DNA of 64,000 nucleotides, from NCBI GenBank assembly GCA_947396885.1, contig OX377201.1, positions 25,521,923 through 25,585,922 of the forward strand, read 5' to 3'. Under the pieces are notes generated by a model. The model was not told the origin of the DNA. It ran no database searches and saw only the letters and a list, made by a program, of their open reading frames with translations. The position numbers and the translations under genes are program-made. Source of the DNA: Heligmosomoides polygyrus polygyrus. Its lineage: Eukaryota > Nematoda > Chromadorea > Rhabditida > Heligmosomidae. Positions 19,361 through 30,288 of the stretch are shown here, one piece after another; position 1 is the first letter of the stretch; each line of letters starts with the position of its first letter.

Positions 19361-22300
19361 CTATAAAACCAAAATGGTCGCTCGAGGAATCAAGAGCAGG
19401 ACGTTAGGTATAACACGATTCATGATTGAGAGACAGACACATGACTGAAGAAAAAATCTAAACGACAAAACTTGCCTCTTTCTCGGTCTCGAGAGACCAT
19501 CGCCAGCGCCGGCTTCCATGTTATCATCAGAACTCGTGTCGTCGTCGCTGCTGGAGCTGCTTGACGACGAGTCGCTGCTCGATTCGTCTTCCGTCGGACC
19601 CAACATCGACTTTTCCATTATGGGAATCACTTCGGGACGTTCATGATTCAGACTAAATGTTAGGGAGAGATTATTCGCGACCACATTTAAGTCCGTGGAT
19701 AGAAACTCACCGCTTGAACCAATGCTTGCTGAGTTTCGGCCGGCCCCTCACGGTTTTTGGCCAGACGTACGGCAAATTCGCGACAGAACAGAAATTCTGC
19801 GTGATCGCAATGGTCGCGTCCTCGTTGATAACTACATGCCACCAGCCTAGTATTGTACAGTATTGGGTATACAGTTAGGAACACTCAAAATGTAATAAAA
19901 AGATTTTCGCAGCATACGCTAGAAAGGAAAAACGAAACAACTTCTCCAAAAAAATCTGATCAGAAAATCATAAAAACGCAGAGTGTAATATTTAACTCGA
20001 TTTTAACATGAATTTTTCGTCCTTTTTATTTTACGGAGATTAAGGAATGGAATTGTGACATTTTGTCTGAAAAATCAGCTTAAACAAATTGAGGTCGAAG
20101 AACGACACGAACTGTAATTGCGGTTATTCAAGCTACTTCATAATGAAAGAATTTCGTAGAGTATTCAGAATATCCTAAACTTTATCGTTGTGTTATCGTT
20201 TATCTCGCGTTTTCGTTTCCTATCTCCCTTTTCGATTCACATTTGTTCCTATGTTGCACGTCAATAAATAGATAAATAAATAAATAATTCAATAAACATA
20301 TTTTTTTATTTTGAAATAAATTTATTATAGTTCAACAGACCGAACCCGCACAATGATTGTGAGAACTAGGCACCTTCGCTTCTCACTCTACTTGGTGTTC
20401 TCACCTGATGGCACAAACATCGTCTCGCCAGGGCATTGACGAGCCTCTATCACCGGGTATTCCTTTGGCCATGTCGATGCACGAACACGCTTATAAACCG
20501 TCGTGTACCAAGTGATCGCCTCATCGGGATGCTTGCCTTTTTCCGACTGATATGGCTTCACCAGAGTTCTAGGAGTCTCCGGCGGTATGAGGACCCATCT
20601 AGAAATCGACGAATAAAAATCTATGGTCGCCGTTACAACTCGAATTTTTACCGTTTATGCCCTTTTATCAGAGCATTCCAAGCACTTGTGCCCAACGGAT
20701 CAATGTGAATAGCGGTTCCGGATCGGGCTGGCCCCATCACAAACCATCTGAAATGAGTAGGTAAAGTATACAGCATAAAGCGACAATTTTTAATATTACA
20801 TCCGTATATATCCCCACTCTCAAAAGCATAGGTGAATTTACGGCCCGTTGGTGAAACTGGTGGAAAAACTACGCTAATAAAAGGTTAAAGGACGGCGTTA
20901 CTCAATCTCTTCTAGGATGCGCCCCGAATTCTACTTCTACGGGATGTGGTGGAGGCGATGTGAATGCGTATTCGGTCATACAATGACTTGCGATGGCCAA
21001 CCATTGAGCAACTCAGCGTTTTCTCCTTCCAAGATAAGTCTGGTAGTATTGGCCTGGGAGGGGGGAAGAGGATTCCGAACCAGGAATCTGGTATCGGGTG
21101 CACGCGAGCCGCCACTTCCTTCGACCACGCTACACGCGTCCTAAAAAACACACTAATATAGCAGCGACTCTGCAATTTTCAGGTATCGCCAATGGAGAAC
21201 ATCGCTATCGCTAATATGTTGCGGGCTCCTGAACAACGCTCGGTGGCGCAAGCCATGACATCTTACACGGAAAGGAGAGGGTATGGGTTCGAGTCCCGCC
21301 CGATGCAAGTTTCATCTCAAGAAACATTCTGTAACAGCACATAGTTTCCAGGCTTTGACGGAGATTCTATGGCAGTGGGAGAAGGCTAGGTATACTCAGA
21401 ATTTAATTCCAAAAAATTTGCAGTCGGCTGTCGTCTGCAAACTGGATGGAGCTCCTGGTTCGAGCCCAGTCTAAGCTAACCAAGCCTTCCATTTTTTCCA
21501 GGGTGAATTGGTACCAGACTTCTCTGAGAAGAATGAAACCATGATTTGTCCATCAGCTGGCCACTGCAGGACACTGAACAGGCCAAATACTCTTTCAAAT
21601 TGCCTCACGATATCCAGATTAAGCAAAATGCGTGGCGCATCTAAACTCGGAATGACTGTCACCACCTTAGCATGAGACTTTTCCATCAGCGGACTCCTTT
21701 GCTGACTGAACACTATACATTGGATCCGAATGAATCATTTTCGGATATCCGATTCGGACATTGCGATCCGAATCATCCAAAAATCCGGGGTCCGCGAAAT
21801 TGTCGTTATCCGAATCATCCAAAAATCCGGGGTCTGCGAAATTAGCCTTATCCGAATCATCCAACTATCCGAAGATTTTCGATCAGATCCATTGTATCGA
21901 ATGAATCATTTCGGATATCCGATCCGGATATCCCTATCCGAATCATCCAAAAATCCGAGGTCCGCAAAATCGCCGTTATCCGAATAATCCAAAAATCCGA
22001 GGTCCGCAAAATCGCCGTTATCCGAATCATCCAAAAATCCGGGGTCGGCAAAATTTCCGTTATCCGAATCATCCAATTATCCGAAAATTTTCGATCGGAT
22101 CCAATGTATACTGAACACTACATTTTCATCACAAATGTACAGCCCCATTCATGAAGAAAACTTCATTGAAACGTTACATCTGACCTTAAATATCTTCCTG
22201 CATCTTCATCTTATTGCTCCACTAAACAAGCGAAAAACATGAGCTTCTACGAGAGGAAATACCCCATTTGGTAACAATTACTGCTTTCATTTGGTTCAGG

Positions 22301-25300
22301 ATTATTTATATTCCTACTAAATTTGACAACCTGGATAAAAGACGCTCCTATATGTCCGCCATACTTTATATTTGCAACTACATCAGTTTTTCATGGATTC
22401 CATTTCTGTTTCTAAAAAAGCCCGCCAAACTCGATATCGCTCCACCACTGTTATGAAGCATAAAACATGGCTGCAGCCGCTCGCACTATGATGGGGTAAG
22501 TGAAAGGACTAGAATGTAGTAGTTCACTGCATGACCGTTAGCTCCAAGAAACTGAAACTGTCGGTGTTGAGATTGCTGTAATCTCCTGAGATAATCGACA
22601 TTTCCTACGGAGTCATACAATGGACGGTTTTGTCGTCAGGATCACTTTTGGAAACCGCCTCACAACATCAAATAGTCAGTTTCATATTTTTCTGTAAACT
22701 TTCACCTCGATACCATAATCAGACCTTAAAAACCCTAACACTGCCTTAAGAACGCACCTGTGAGGTGGCCTCTTTTTGTGGTCCGCGTAGCTGAACAAGT
22801 CGTCGGTGAAGAGATGAGGAACGTCGAAATCATAAAGAAGTTTCTTCGTTTTATGACGCTACAAGAAGCCACACTGAATAGAAAAAAGCTAAAATTAGCG
22901 CGGCTTTTGATGCTTACATCTCCAAATCCACTGTCGAAGATATACAGTGGGCTATCGTCCTTGTTGTGGATCATGTAGTCGGCATAGTACTTCATCTTGA
23001 GCTTTACAGAGTAGCCGTCGTCATCCTCGCCGCACTTGAACCGCTGATTGCGATATTTTCTTGCTATTCTCTGAAAACCATGGGCATATCATCAGTTTCA
23101 CCAACAAATACCGGCCTGTCGTTGAAAAGTTATTACGTTATCCAACAAAATGGTCTAACCTCCTAATCATTACTAGCCCTATTAGCCGTTGCATAAACAA
23201 TTATAAAAATTTAAGGTTATGTTTCCTTAGAGAGCTACCAAGGACCAGCCGACGGTTAAAAACTGCTCTCCAAACACGAAAGTAAGCCTTATAACACTAA
23301 CAAGGTAGTGAGGAGCAACTTTCTTCACTTGCCCCCGAGAAAGGATTGGATTAAGAGCAGTCAAGAGAAACACGAAATAGAGTTAACTTATTTTCTATTT
23401 AGTTATGATGAGAAGCTTGACTTCTCGGGACATGTGAAAATGTTATACAGGAAAAAATCGTTTACACGAAATTTTCAAGGGTTTGATTATTAAAGACAAA
23501 AGAATTGTGACGATAGCGTGCATAGCAACCACTTTGGAAAAAGAAAAATGTGTAATTTTATTTTTTCCGCTTTCAATTTTTTTTAACATCATACGTACGC
23601 CAGATCCATTGTTGAATTCGGCTCTATAGCTTTTTTCTCCCCTTAAAAAAATAAAACGCCAAGTTTGAAAGGATTCAGAAGAAATTTAATGGATGGATAT
23701 CAATCAGAGTGGGTAGCTTTTTGCACTCCAGGATTCCAAGGGCCAGTATAAGGAATATTAGGTTGTCCCATAAGTCCCGCCGTTTTTTTTTTCAACGATT
23801 TATTGCAGATTTCGCCGGCAGATTCTTGCATAGCGCTATATAGCTTTCGAAAGAGAATGATTTGCTCTATCAAACTATGCGTTGCGTTTCTTTTTTCATC
23901 CTGAATTTTGTCCACTTTTAGGCTGTTAAATTAAAAAGTGCGAAAAGTGAAAAAGTAGCCATTTGCGCACTTGTTCTCTCCGCTTACGTTTGGATTGTTT
24001 GCGCAGTTTTTTTATAGCGTTTGGAAGACAATGTTTTGTACTACAAGAATACTTATTGGTCCCATTTGCTCACTTGTCCTTTATTGATTTTTAGGCCACC
24101 AAATTGGGACGTCCGAAGGAGAAGATTTTACCCACAGCTCCTGCTCTGCGGTAGAAAATTTTTGCTTGGTGTTATATGTCGTTCGGAAGAGAATGTCTTG
24201 CTCTATAAGAATTCGTGTCGCATTTATTGGCTCATGCTGGTTTCTGTCGAATATTAACAAAATGCCGAAAAGAGAAAAATCGTTTCACCAGCAACTCCTT
24301 CTCCTTATTCAGTTGTTGATATTCGACAGAAATCAGAGTGAGCCAATAAACGCGACACAAACTCTTACTGAGCAAGACATCCTCTTCCAAACGACATATG
24401 ACGCCAAGCAGGAAAGTCCAACCACAGAACCGGAGTTTTGGCAAAAATTCGGACGGAAAAGTCGGAATTCCCAATTTGATGGCCTAAAAATCAATGAAAG
24501 ACAAGTGAGCAAATAGGACCAAAACGTATTCTTGTAGTACAACATTGTCTTCCAAATGCTATGAAAACTGCGCAAAAAATTCCAAACCTAAGCGAGAGTA
24601 GCAACTGCCGGCGATAACCACTTTTTTCACTTTTCACTTCAACGACCTAAAAATTAACAAAATTCAGGATGAAAAAAGAAATGCAATACAAGCTCTGATA
24701 GAGCAAAACATTCTCTTTCGAAAGCTATGCAACGCTATGTAAGAGACCGCCAGCGAAATCTGCAATGAATCGTTGAAAAACGCCGGGGACTTATGGGACA
24801 ACCTAATAGTTAACTGTCTGCACACCTAGAATCTCGTCTAGAATCAGGGATGTTTGTGTCGACTTCAAGTTGCTGACAGGTCGTTTGCGGTGCAGTATCT
24901 CAAAAGCCTGTTCAGTAATGCCGTCAAGAACCCGCAGCGGTCTATGGAAGGTGTCGTACGTCAGGTCTAGATCTAATCTTAGGGCTACATCCTTCACGCT
25001 AAGATCTGCTTCTGCCTATTACACGTTAAGGATTGCTGCACCAGCCTCCTCATGCTCGCTTCCAACGTTCAAGCGTACGGCCAAACATGAATTACTTGTC
25101 TATTAGAGGGAGCATTTGTGTTTCTTTGTTGTCATGTTGTGGTTTTTACTTCTGTTGTGCTCTATTTTTTGCGCTTCCTCTTGAACGTGCGTCTTAAACA
25201 CACGTTTTCAAAAAAAAAAACTTACCGAAACCGCCCACTTGTCGTTGGCCAGCCACTTATCTGTGAGGCCCGTCAATATACAAGGCACTCCAGGAACTTC

Positions 25301-25741
25301 ATACTTCTCCCGAAACTCCTTGAGCGATAACTTCGATCCATCCACTCTTAAAAACATGGGGTCGCATCAGTGTATGAGAATAAAAGCTACGGATATAGAG
25401 CTTCACCTCAGAATGTTGTCGTGAAATTCGGGAAGCACGAATTTTTTGGCAAATCCAAGCGTATCCCAACCATAATTGTTTAGTTCTAAAAGCATGATAT
25501 AAAAATAAGGATGACAAAAAATAGAATAAAACGTGAACAGGAGCTACAACAGAACAATAAAAATAACAATGACAAGAGCAAAAAATCAAACAAACAATAA
25601 TAAAAGAATAAAGGATACGAGAAATGAAGTAGGATTTGGAGGCCAACACGAAGAAAATCGTTAATACGAACCTGGTCGAGCTTTTCTCTTAGCTTCCTCA
25701 ATGCGACGTGCAGATCTGCGATGATTGTAAGACACTGACAT
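19361..25741 (-). CDS. psr-1: PSR-1/JMJD6 Fe(II)/2-oxoglutarate oxygenase, nine exons
   Basis: Exons on the minus strand: 25741-25672, 25485-25407, 25346-25226, 23070-22918, 22858-22758, 20747-20652, 20598-20405, 19846-19711, 19652-19361. Phases join without a break to give 413 residues, close to human JMJD6 (403). The start gives [20 protein letters not shown], like the JMJD6 N-terminus. The jumonji fold carries the iron ligands His189-x-Asp191 ([10 protein letters not shown]) and His275 (GWWHVV). SPLYIFDS and [11 protein letters not shown] are family signatures. A serine/acid-rich tail follows residue 330, as in JMJD6. Known roles of the family are lysyl hydroxylation of splicing factors and, in C. 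elegans, recognition of apoptotic corpses. Exon 3 uses an AAG acceptor. The last 40 residues after RPRKRQ are not conserved, and another terminal exon is possible. Introns hold SINEs, a tandem-repeat transposon and a foldback mariner. Confidence 0.93.
19885..20400. other. psr-1 intron 7, AT-rich
   Basis: No coding seen. ATAAATAGATAAATAAATAA (about 20264-20290) is a tetranucleotide microsatellite. Confidence 0.6.
20905..21152 (-). repeat. SINE family A copy
   Basis: Reverse complement of the full copy at 36799. It includes GATGCGCC, CTTCTACGGGATGT, ACAATGACTTGCGATGGCCA, and the box-B side CCGAACCAGGAATCTGGTA next to CGGGTGCACGCGA. It lies in psr-1 intron 5. Confidence 0.75.
21238..21308 (+). 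repeat. tRNA-like sequence
   Basis: GGTGGCGCAAGCC resembles box A and GGGTTCGAGTCCC resembles box B, 50 bp apart. The anticodon stem does not pair, so this is more likely a tRNA-derived repeat than a working tRNA gene. Confidence 0.4.
21445..21650 (+). repeat. SINE family A copy, 5' partial
   Basis: TGGTTCGAGCCCAG (box-B side), AACCAAGCCTTCCATT, GTGAATTGGTACCAGACTT, CATCAGCTGGCCACTGCAG and ATGCGTGGCGCATC follow the SINE-A order. It is 65 bp upstream of the tandem-repeat element at 21714. Confidence 0.7.
21714..22110. mobile_element. 397-bp hAT-like MITE with internal tandem repeats
   Basis: Ends TATACATTGGATCCGA and GATCCAATGTATA are inverted repeats. CTGAACAC flanks both sides (21706-21713 and 22111-22118), an 8-bp target duplication typical of hAT elements. 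The interior is built from about five copies of a roughly 42-bp unit containing TCCGAATCATCCAAAAATCC and GGTCCGC, plus a repeat of the terminal GAATGAATCATTTCGGATAT block near 21899. No coding. It is inserted in psr-1 intron 5. Confidence 0.85.
22119..22757. other. psr-1 intron 5 remainder
   Basis: No exon, repeat or RNA gene could be supported here beyond the 3' splice region of exon 5. Confidence 0.5.
23758..24806. mobile_element. 1049-bp foldback element with mariner-type ends
   Basis: The left end TTAGGTTGTCCCATAAGTCC and right end GGACTTATGGGACAACCTAA are inverted repeats flanked by TA on both sides (23756-23757 and 24807-24808), the Tc1/mariner target. The whole element is one long imperfect palindrome centred near 24290. 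For example, AGAATGTCTTGCTC (about 24191-24204) is mirrored by GAGCAAGACATCCTC (about 24370-24384). No transposase is encoded, and the open frames in it are palindrome by-products. It is inserted in psr-1 intron 3. Confidence 0.88.
24817..25013 (-). other. unrecognised open segment in psr-1 intron 3
   Basis: A frame encoding about 60 residues ([20 protein letters not shown] and on) follows a GCAG acceptor-like site and ends in a stop. psr-1 phase runs correctly without it. It could be a relic of a mobile element or a nested gene exon. No family was recognised. Confidence 0.2.
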
Positions 25742-25744
25742 GTG

Positions 25745-27649
25745 CGCAGGCCAAAGAGCGCCCAGAAAAACCTGTAATGTTACACATAAGTGAACAAAAG
25801 TCAGAATTGGCTTTCGCGGGTGTCGCCTTATCCAAGAATTTCTGGCGCTATTCTGGTGAACAAATTCTACTGTACTGGGCTATTGAGCACTTTTGTGGCG
25901 GCGAGTTTTTCCAGCCTTTTATACTAGAGCTTCTTGTTCTGAGTAATCCTAGCGTGGGGTGGGTCACTCACTATTAGAAAAACGAAACGGTACTAAGCGG
26001 GCTAGTGCCCGCTGCACGCCGGCAGGGTTTCTTAAAACGGGTACGTTGAATCAGTCAGACCCCGGAGTTCCTTCCCTTGCTTAGTTCTGCGCTCTCTTCC
26101 GCTGAGCGGAGAAGAGAATAAAAACCGCGTTAATCTGAGTGTTCTACGACCATGTGCAATCTCGGAGCAGGCACCGGCCCGTTGTGTACCTACGAAAAAT
26201 CAATGCGGACGATGAATATTGGAAGTAGATGCAATTCCAGTCTGGGCAAACCAACTCTAAAGGGCCTAATGGCTTCCCTTTTCCAAGCTCTACACACCTC
26301 TCCCTTAAGGTTCCCAACGCCTACGGAATATGAGATTGGAATTCGGCTCACGAAGAAATTCAGGGGTGGATGGTAGGGCCCTATAACTTCAGCAGTACAG
26401 TCGTTTGATACGTAGCGACCGCGTGTGTAGATCTCGAGCCGTTTTGTGGAGTTAATCCGCAGTCACTATACACGGAATAAGTTCCTTCAGCCGATATTCT
26501 TGGGTGGATGCAAATGCGCACGATTTTGGGGACGGGAACAACGGCTTTGGTCGCCATTTGGGACAAGTTGTCGCGTTGTCTCGCGCCCTCCGCGCCACCA
26601 TGCTCTCCTCGCTGTCTGACATACTCTTTCACCGCCAACGTATACAACCATGCCACTCCAGTCGACCTCTTTCACATGTGTGCTCTCTCAAAAAGGCGAA
26701 TGAATGATAACAAATGACTGAAAATTGAAGAACACAACCGTTTTCTGAAAAACCTGGTATGAAAACAATGCCATATTCGATTATGAGCCTTAAACATCAC
26801 CCACAGCAAACAAAGCAGTTTGAACGTCACATTTCCATTGTGTTTGAAAGAAATACACTAGCATTTTAGTAATTGTGGCATTCTTTCCAATGAAAACTAG
26901 ATCTGATACACCTCGTTTAAATGATTCTAGCAAGTGCTCTTGGTTCAGCACAGTTCTTTTGACTTTGTGTGCTGGAGAACACTTCTGGCAGGCAGACACT
27001 GTTGCAGTGCTGTATAACTATTGAACAGAATACAAGTTCCCGGTTTTGACTCCTTCCTAATAGAACCGATAGCGCCTTAGAATTGTGGAATCCCATGTGT
27101 TCAGTCTGCTTTCTTTAAAATTCCCCCTTGGCATATAATTGCAGGTGACGAGAAGTCCTGAAATGTCGTCAGGAGGTTGAAAGATATTCGAAGGAAGAAG
27201 CTGTAGCTATGAAACTTCCATTGTAACAATTTATTAGCTGTGAATACATCTAAGAGTAAGCACTCCCATCTGTGAAGGAAATTCGCTTTCGCAAGGTCGC
27301 TGCAATTATTCGTGTGAGGTAGAACATTAGCGGACAAGCTGTTTTGTTGCACGAGTCAATATCGGATAAGCGTCAAATAAACACGTATCGCGTTTTTTAA
27401 AGTTCTGTAAACCAACACCTAGCATCTCTACCACTCTGCAATATAAGTGTTTCATTGTACGCGTGTTCGTAGCCTTCTTTCCCTATTACAGTCGAGAGTA
27501 GACCGAGGAAGCTCTTCTAATCAGTACCTTTCAAAACTTTCATTCAAACTTCTTACGTGTTAGTAAGCTCCATGTTCTATTCTAGCCTATTATAGCCAAA
27601 CGCTTTTGGGTGAATTTAGTGATTGAGCTTTATAACGCTCAGAAACATC
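25745..27649. other. intergenic region between psr-1 and ubc-9
   Basis: No exon is defensible. Two blocks recur in inverted form further right. ACCCCGGAGTTCCTTCCC with CGCTCTCTTCCGC (26060-26115) is answered at 27940-28015. ATGCGCACGATTTTGGGG (about 26514-26531) is answered at about 28755-28772. Confidence 0.5.
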
Positions 27650-27657
27650 CCCAGCTC

Positions 27658-28420
27658 GGTACTATTGTACTTTTGGTACCCCACTTAATCTTGTTCAAAA
27701 TAGGTCTACTAGGGGTAGTCTGCCATGGGAATAACGAATATCATAGTCGTTTTTTGCGGAAATGCCTTATAAGCCCGTCATATTAAGCTCTAATTGCCTA
27801 AGGCCTTGCGAGATAGCGCGCGCTGATAAGAGACGCAGAGACTCCGCCTCCTATCCATGCGCACTACTTCGCCGTTCCTAGCCTGCAGCAGAGGTTAGCC
27901 AGGGCATAAGCCTTGAAATTTCGAAAAGGCTTGAAAGCTCTGTTGTGTGCTCTCTTTCGCTCACGCGGAGGAGAGCGCATAATTAGACAGGGGAAGGGAC
28001 TCCGGGGTGTGGGCCCACTAGGACACCCGTGTTAAAATTGCCTTCATCCTAGAGGTCCCTCTCTTGCCCTATTCGGAAGAAAATAAGACCGAATCTGTAA
28101 TCGAAACGAGGAGATAAGACTGCATTCAATTCGCTGCGAGTATCTAGTCGCTACGCCTGCGCGCCACGGCATACTATGGTAACCCCCCCCCCCCCCACTC
28201 GAGACGGCCGCGAATGCGTGCTGGTAGGGGGCGGAGTCTCTGCGTCTCTTACCAGCGCCCGCTATTTCGCAAGGCCTTGGGCGATTCCAACTTAATATAG
28301 CGGGCTTATATGACATTTCCGCAATAAACGACTATGATATTCGTTCTTCCCATGGCAGATTACCCCTAGTAGACCTATTTTAAACAGGATTAAGTGGGGT
28401 ACCAAAAGTACAATAGTACC
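27658..28420. mobile_element. 763-bp foldback MITE with 8-bp target duplication
   Basis: Terminal inverted repeats of about 190-220 bp begin GGTACTATTGTACTTTTGG and end CCAAAAGTACAATAGTACC. They are flanked by CCCAGCTC (27650-27657 and 28421-28428). The centre carries a 14-base C run (28183-28196). No coding is seen. The 8-bp duplication points to a hAT-like transposase acting in trans, though the terminal bases are not classic hAT. Confidence 0.85.
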
Positions 28421-28429
28421 CCCAGCTCC

Positions 28430-29610
28430 AAGTGTTTGAACCAGCTGGCAATGGTAGGCAAGGAAATTATGCGTACCTCTACAAATACCAACATATTAGA
28501 AACCTAAACCTACTAGCATTGTCTTGAAACCTATCCGACAAATCGCATTAAGTCATCAATCTACAAAAACTGCGATGAAAACAACACTGGAATCGTAAGT
28601 AGCGCTCCCGAAAACCCTGGTGCACCTTCTTCTACCTTGAAATCATCCCTCTCATGCATGGGACAAGCCCGATCCTCCTGACACAATCAGCAAACGCGCT
28701 GGAGTCACGTGAGCATCGCCGCGACTGCTCGTCCCCAGTGCTGGAGACCCCGCCCCCAAAATCGTGCGCATTCGTGCGCACCCGATATTCTTTCACTCTC
28801 ACCATAGCTTCAAACTGTTTCTGAGCATCTTCATTTGTTTTCAAAAAAAAAATACTACTGAGAAATGCTGTTTGAGCGCCGCAAAATCTTGCATAGAATG
28901 CGTCAAGGCAACCCCAATCCATATTTTGAGCTCTAAAACGCCACGCAAAAAACAGCAGAAATGATACTGATGAAATAATGGCTAATGAATAAGAAAACGT
29001 TCTGCTTCGCCTTGATAACTGTTTAGTCAATCCATTAAGTTGAATGGATGAATGGACATTTGACCTATAGCGAATCAAACTTTATTCTGGAACGAATGAC
29101 CGTAGGTGAGTTCACGTACGGTCGTTCGTTCCAGAAAGAGCTCTATTGCCTACTGGCTCAACTTGGTCGGGTAATATTCGGCTGGGCTTTTCGAGGAGGA
29201 CACCCGGGTTCGCGTCTAAAAATTCGACTCCGCCGTTCTTTCAGTAGCCTGAGCACTACGAAAGCACGACGAATATTCAATGCAAGTGGGGAGTATCAGC
29301 GCTCGGCACCTTTCCAAGGTTTATGGGTCAGAAACGCCCTTGCACGGATCAGCCCTTAGAAAATTAGTTGGGCCCGATAGGTAGGCGCTCGAAGAACGAG
29401 ACGAGGACCCGACGAGATTCGGTGGGTGTTAAGACACTAGGTCGACAACCAACACTCCCTGAACGGTCGACAGATTCACTTGGTTGGTACGACGATGGAT
29501 TCAAAAGTTACCTGGACCTGCCAGAACAAATGGGGTGATAGGAGATACAAGTAGCCTCAAGGTATGAGAGAAAAGACACTAATCTGTCCGACCAACCCAT
29601 TTATTAGGAG
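28430..29610. other. intergenic, no gene recognised
   Basis: Contains the inverted copy of the ATGCGCACGATTTTGG block near 28755-28790 and a short inverted repeat (CTGGAACGAATGACCG / CGGTCGTTCGTTCCAG) at 29090-29134. No coding could be supported. Confidence 0.45.
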
Positions 29611-29616
29611 TCATGC

Positions 29617-29800
29617 AATCAGAGCGACGGAGCATGTAGCGCAGTCGGAGTAGGCGCCAACTGTCGCCTGCATCGACTGCCCACCGCAAGTCATTGTAAG
29701 GCCAAATACGCATTCAAATCGCCTCCACGACATCCCGTAGAAGTAGAATGCGTGGCGCATCCCAAAAAAGATTGAGTAACGCCATCCTTTATCCATGCAA
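29617..29800 (+). repeat. SINE family A copy with internal deletion
   Basis: The head TGTAGCGCAGTCGGAG (box A) joins directly to CCACCGCAAGTCATTGTAAG. The shared tail follows: CGTAGAAGTAGAATGCG, GGCGCATCCCA and GATTGAGTAACGCC. About 110 bp of the body, including box B, is missing. Confidence 0.75.
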
Positions 29801-30288
29801 TCAGAGCAAATCAATCACTGCGTTCCCTGCTTCATCGGTTTGACTGACCTTCACAGCTTCAAGTTCAAGCTCGCAATACCAGAAGTAAAAAAGGAAAAAC
29901 AACTTGCGAAGAACGTAGAAACCATGTCTTCCATGCTTTACCAAAGCGTTCATCAACAATCGAGGCATAAAATACAGTGAGTGATGCTCCACACACGTAT
30001 CCGACCGCAGCACAAAAAACGACAGTCGATGTGATTTTTTTATTTTGTTTCACCACGGGGATCAATGAAGAAGAACACACGCAACACAACATCAAGTTAT
30101 TCCACACGTGCAATCAATTCGGCGAAATGCGAAGTGCGTTTCAACGATTGACAAACGTTTCAACCCAACCTCGTCGGATGAGACGAGAGCGAACGAGAAA
30201 ATGAGATAGCATCGAAAATATCCAGCTTTCGATCATTATAAACATCAGTATTAAGACAGGAGCACAGGGGCTACACGACAAAAGACGG

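Noticed and set aside
21236..21308. Candidate tRNA-Val gene
   Set aside because: The two promoter boxes are present but the anticodon stem does not pair, and the spacing is unusual; kept only as a tRNA-like repeat.
21750..22080. Possible CRISPR-like or satellite array
   Set aside because: The repeats have no unique spacers, and the tract is bounded by transposon ends and an 8-bp target duplication in a eukaryotic intron.
24021..24575. Similar-looking open frames on both strands around 24.0-24.6 kb
   Set aside because: They are mirror translations of the two arms of the mariner foldback, not genes.
26790..26999. Minus-strand frame with CQKCSP resembling an integrase zinc motif
   Set aside because: Only one Cys pair, no following catalytic block; too weak to call a transposon fragment.
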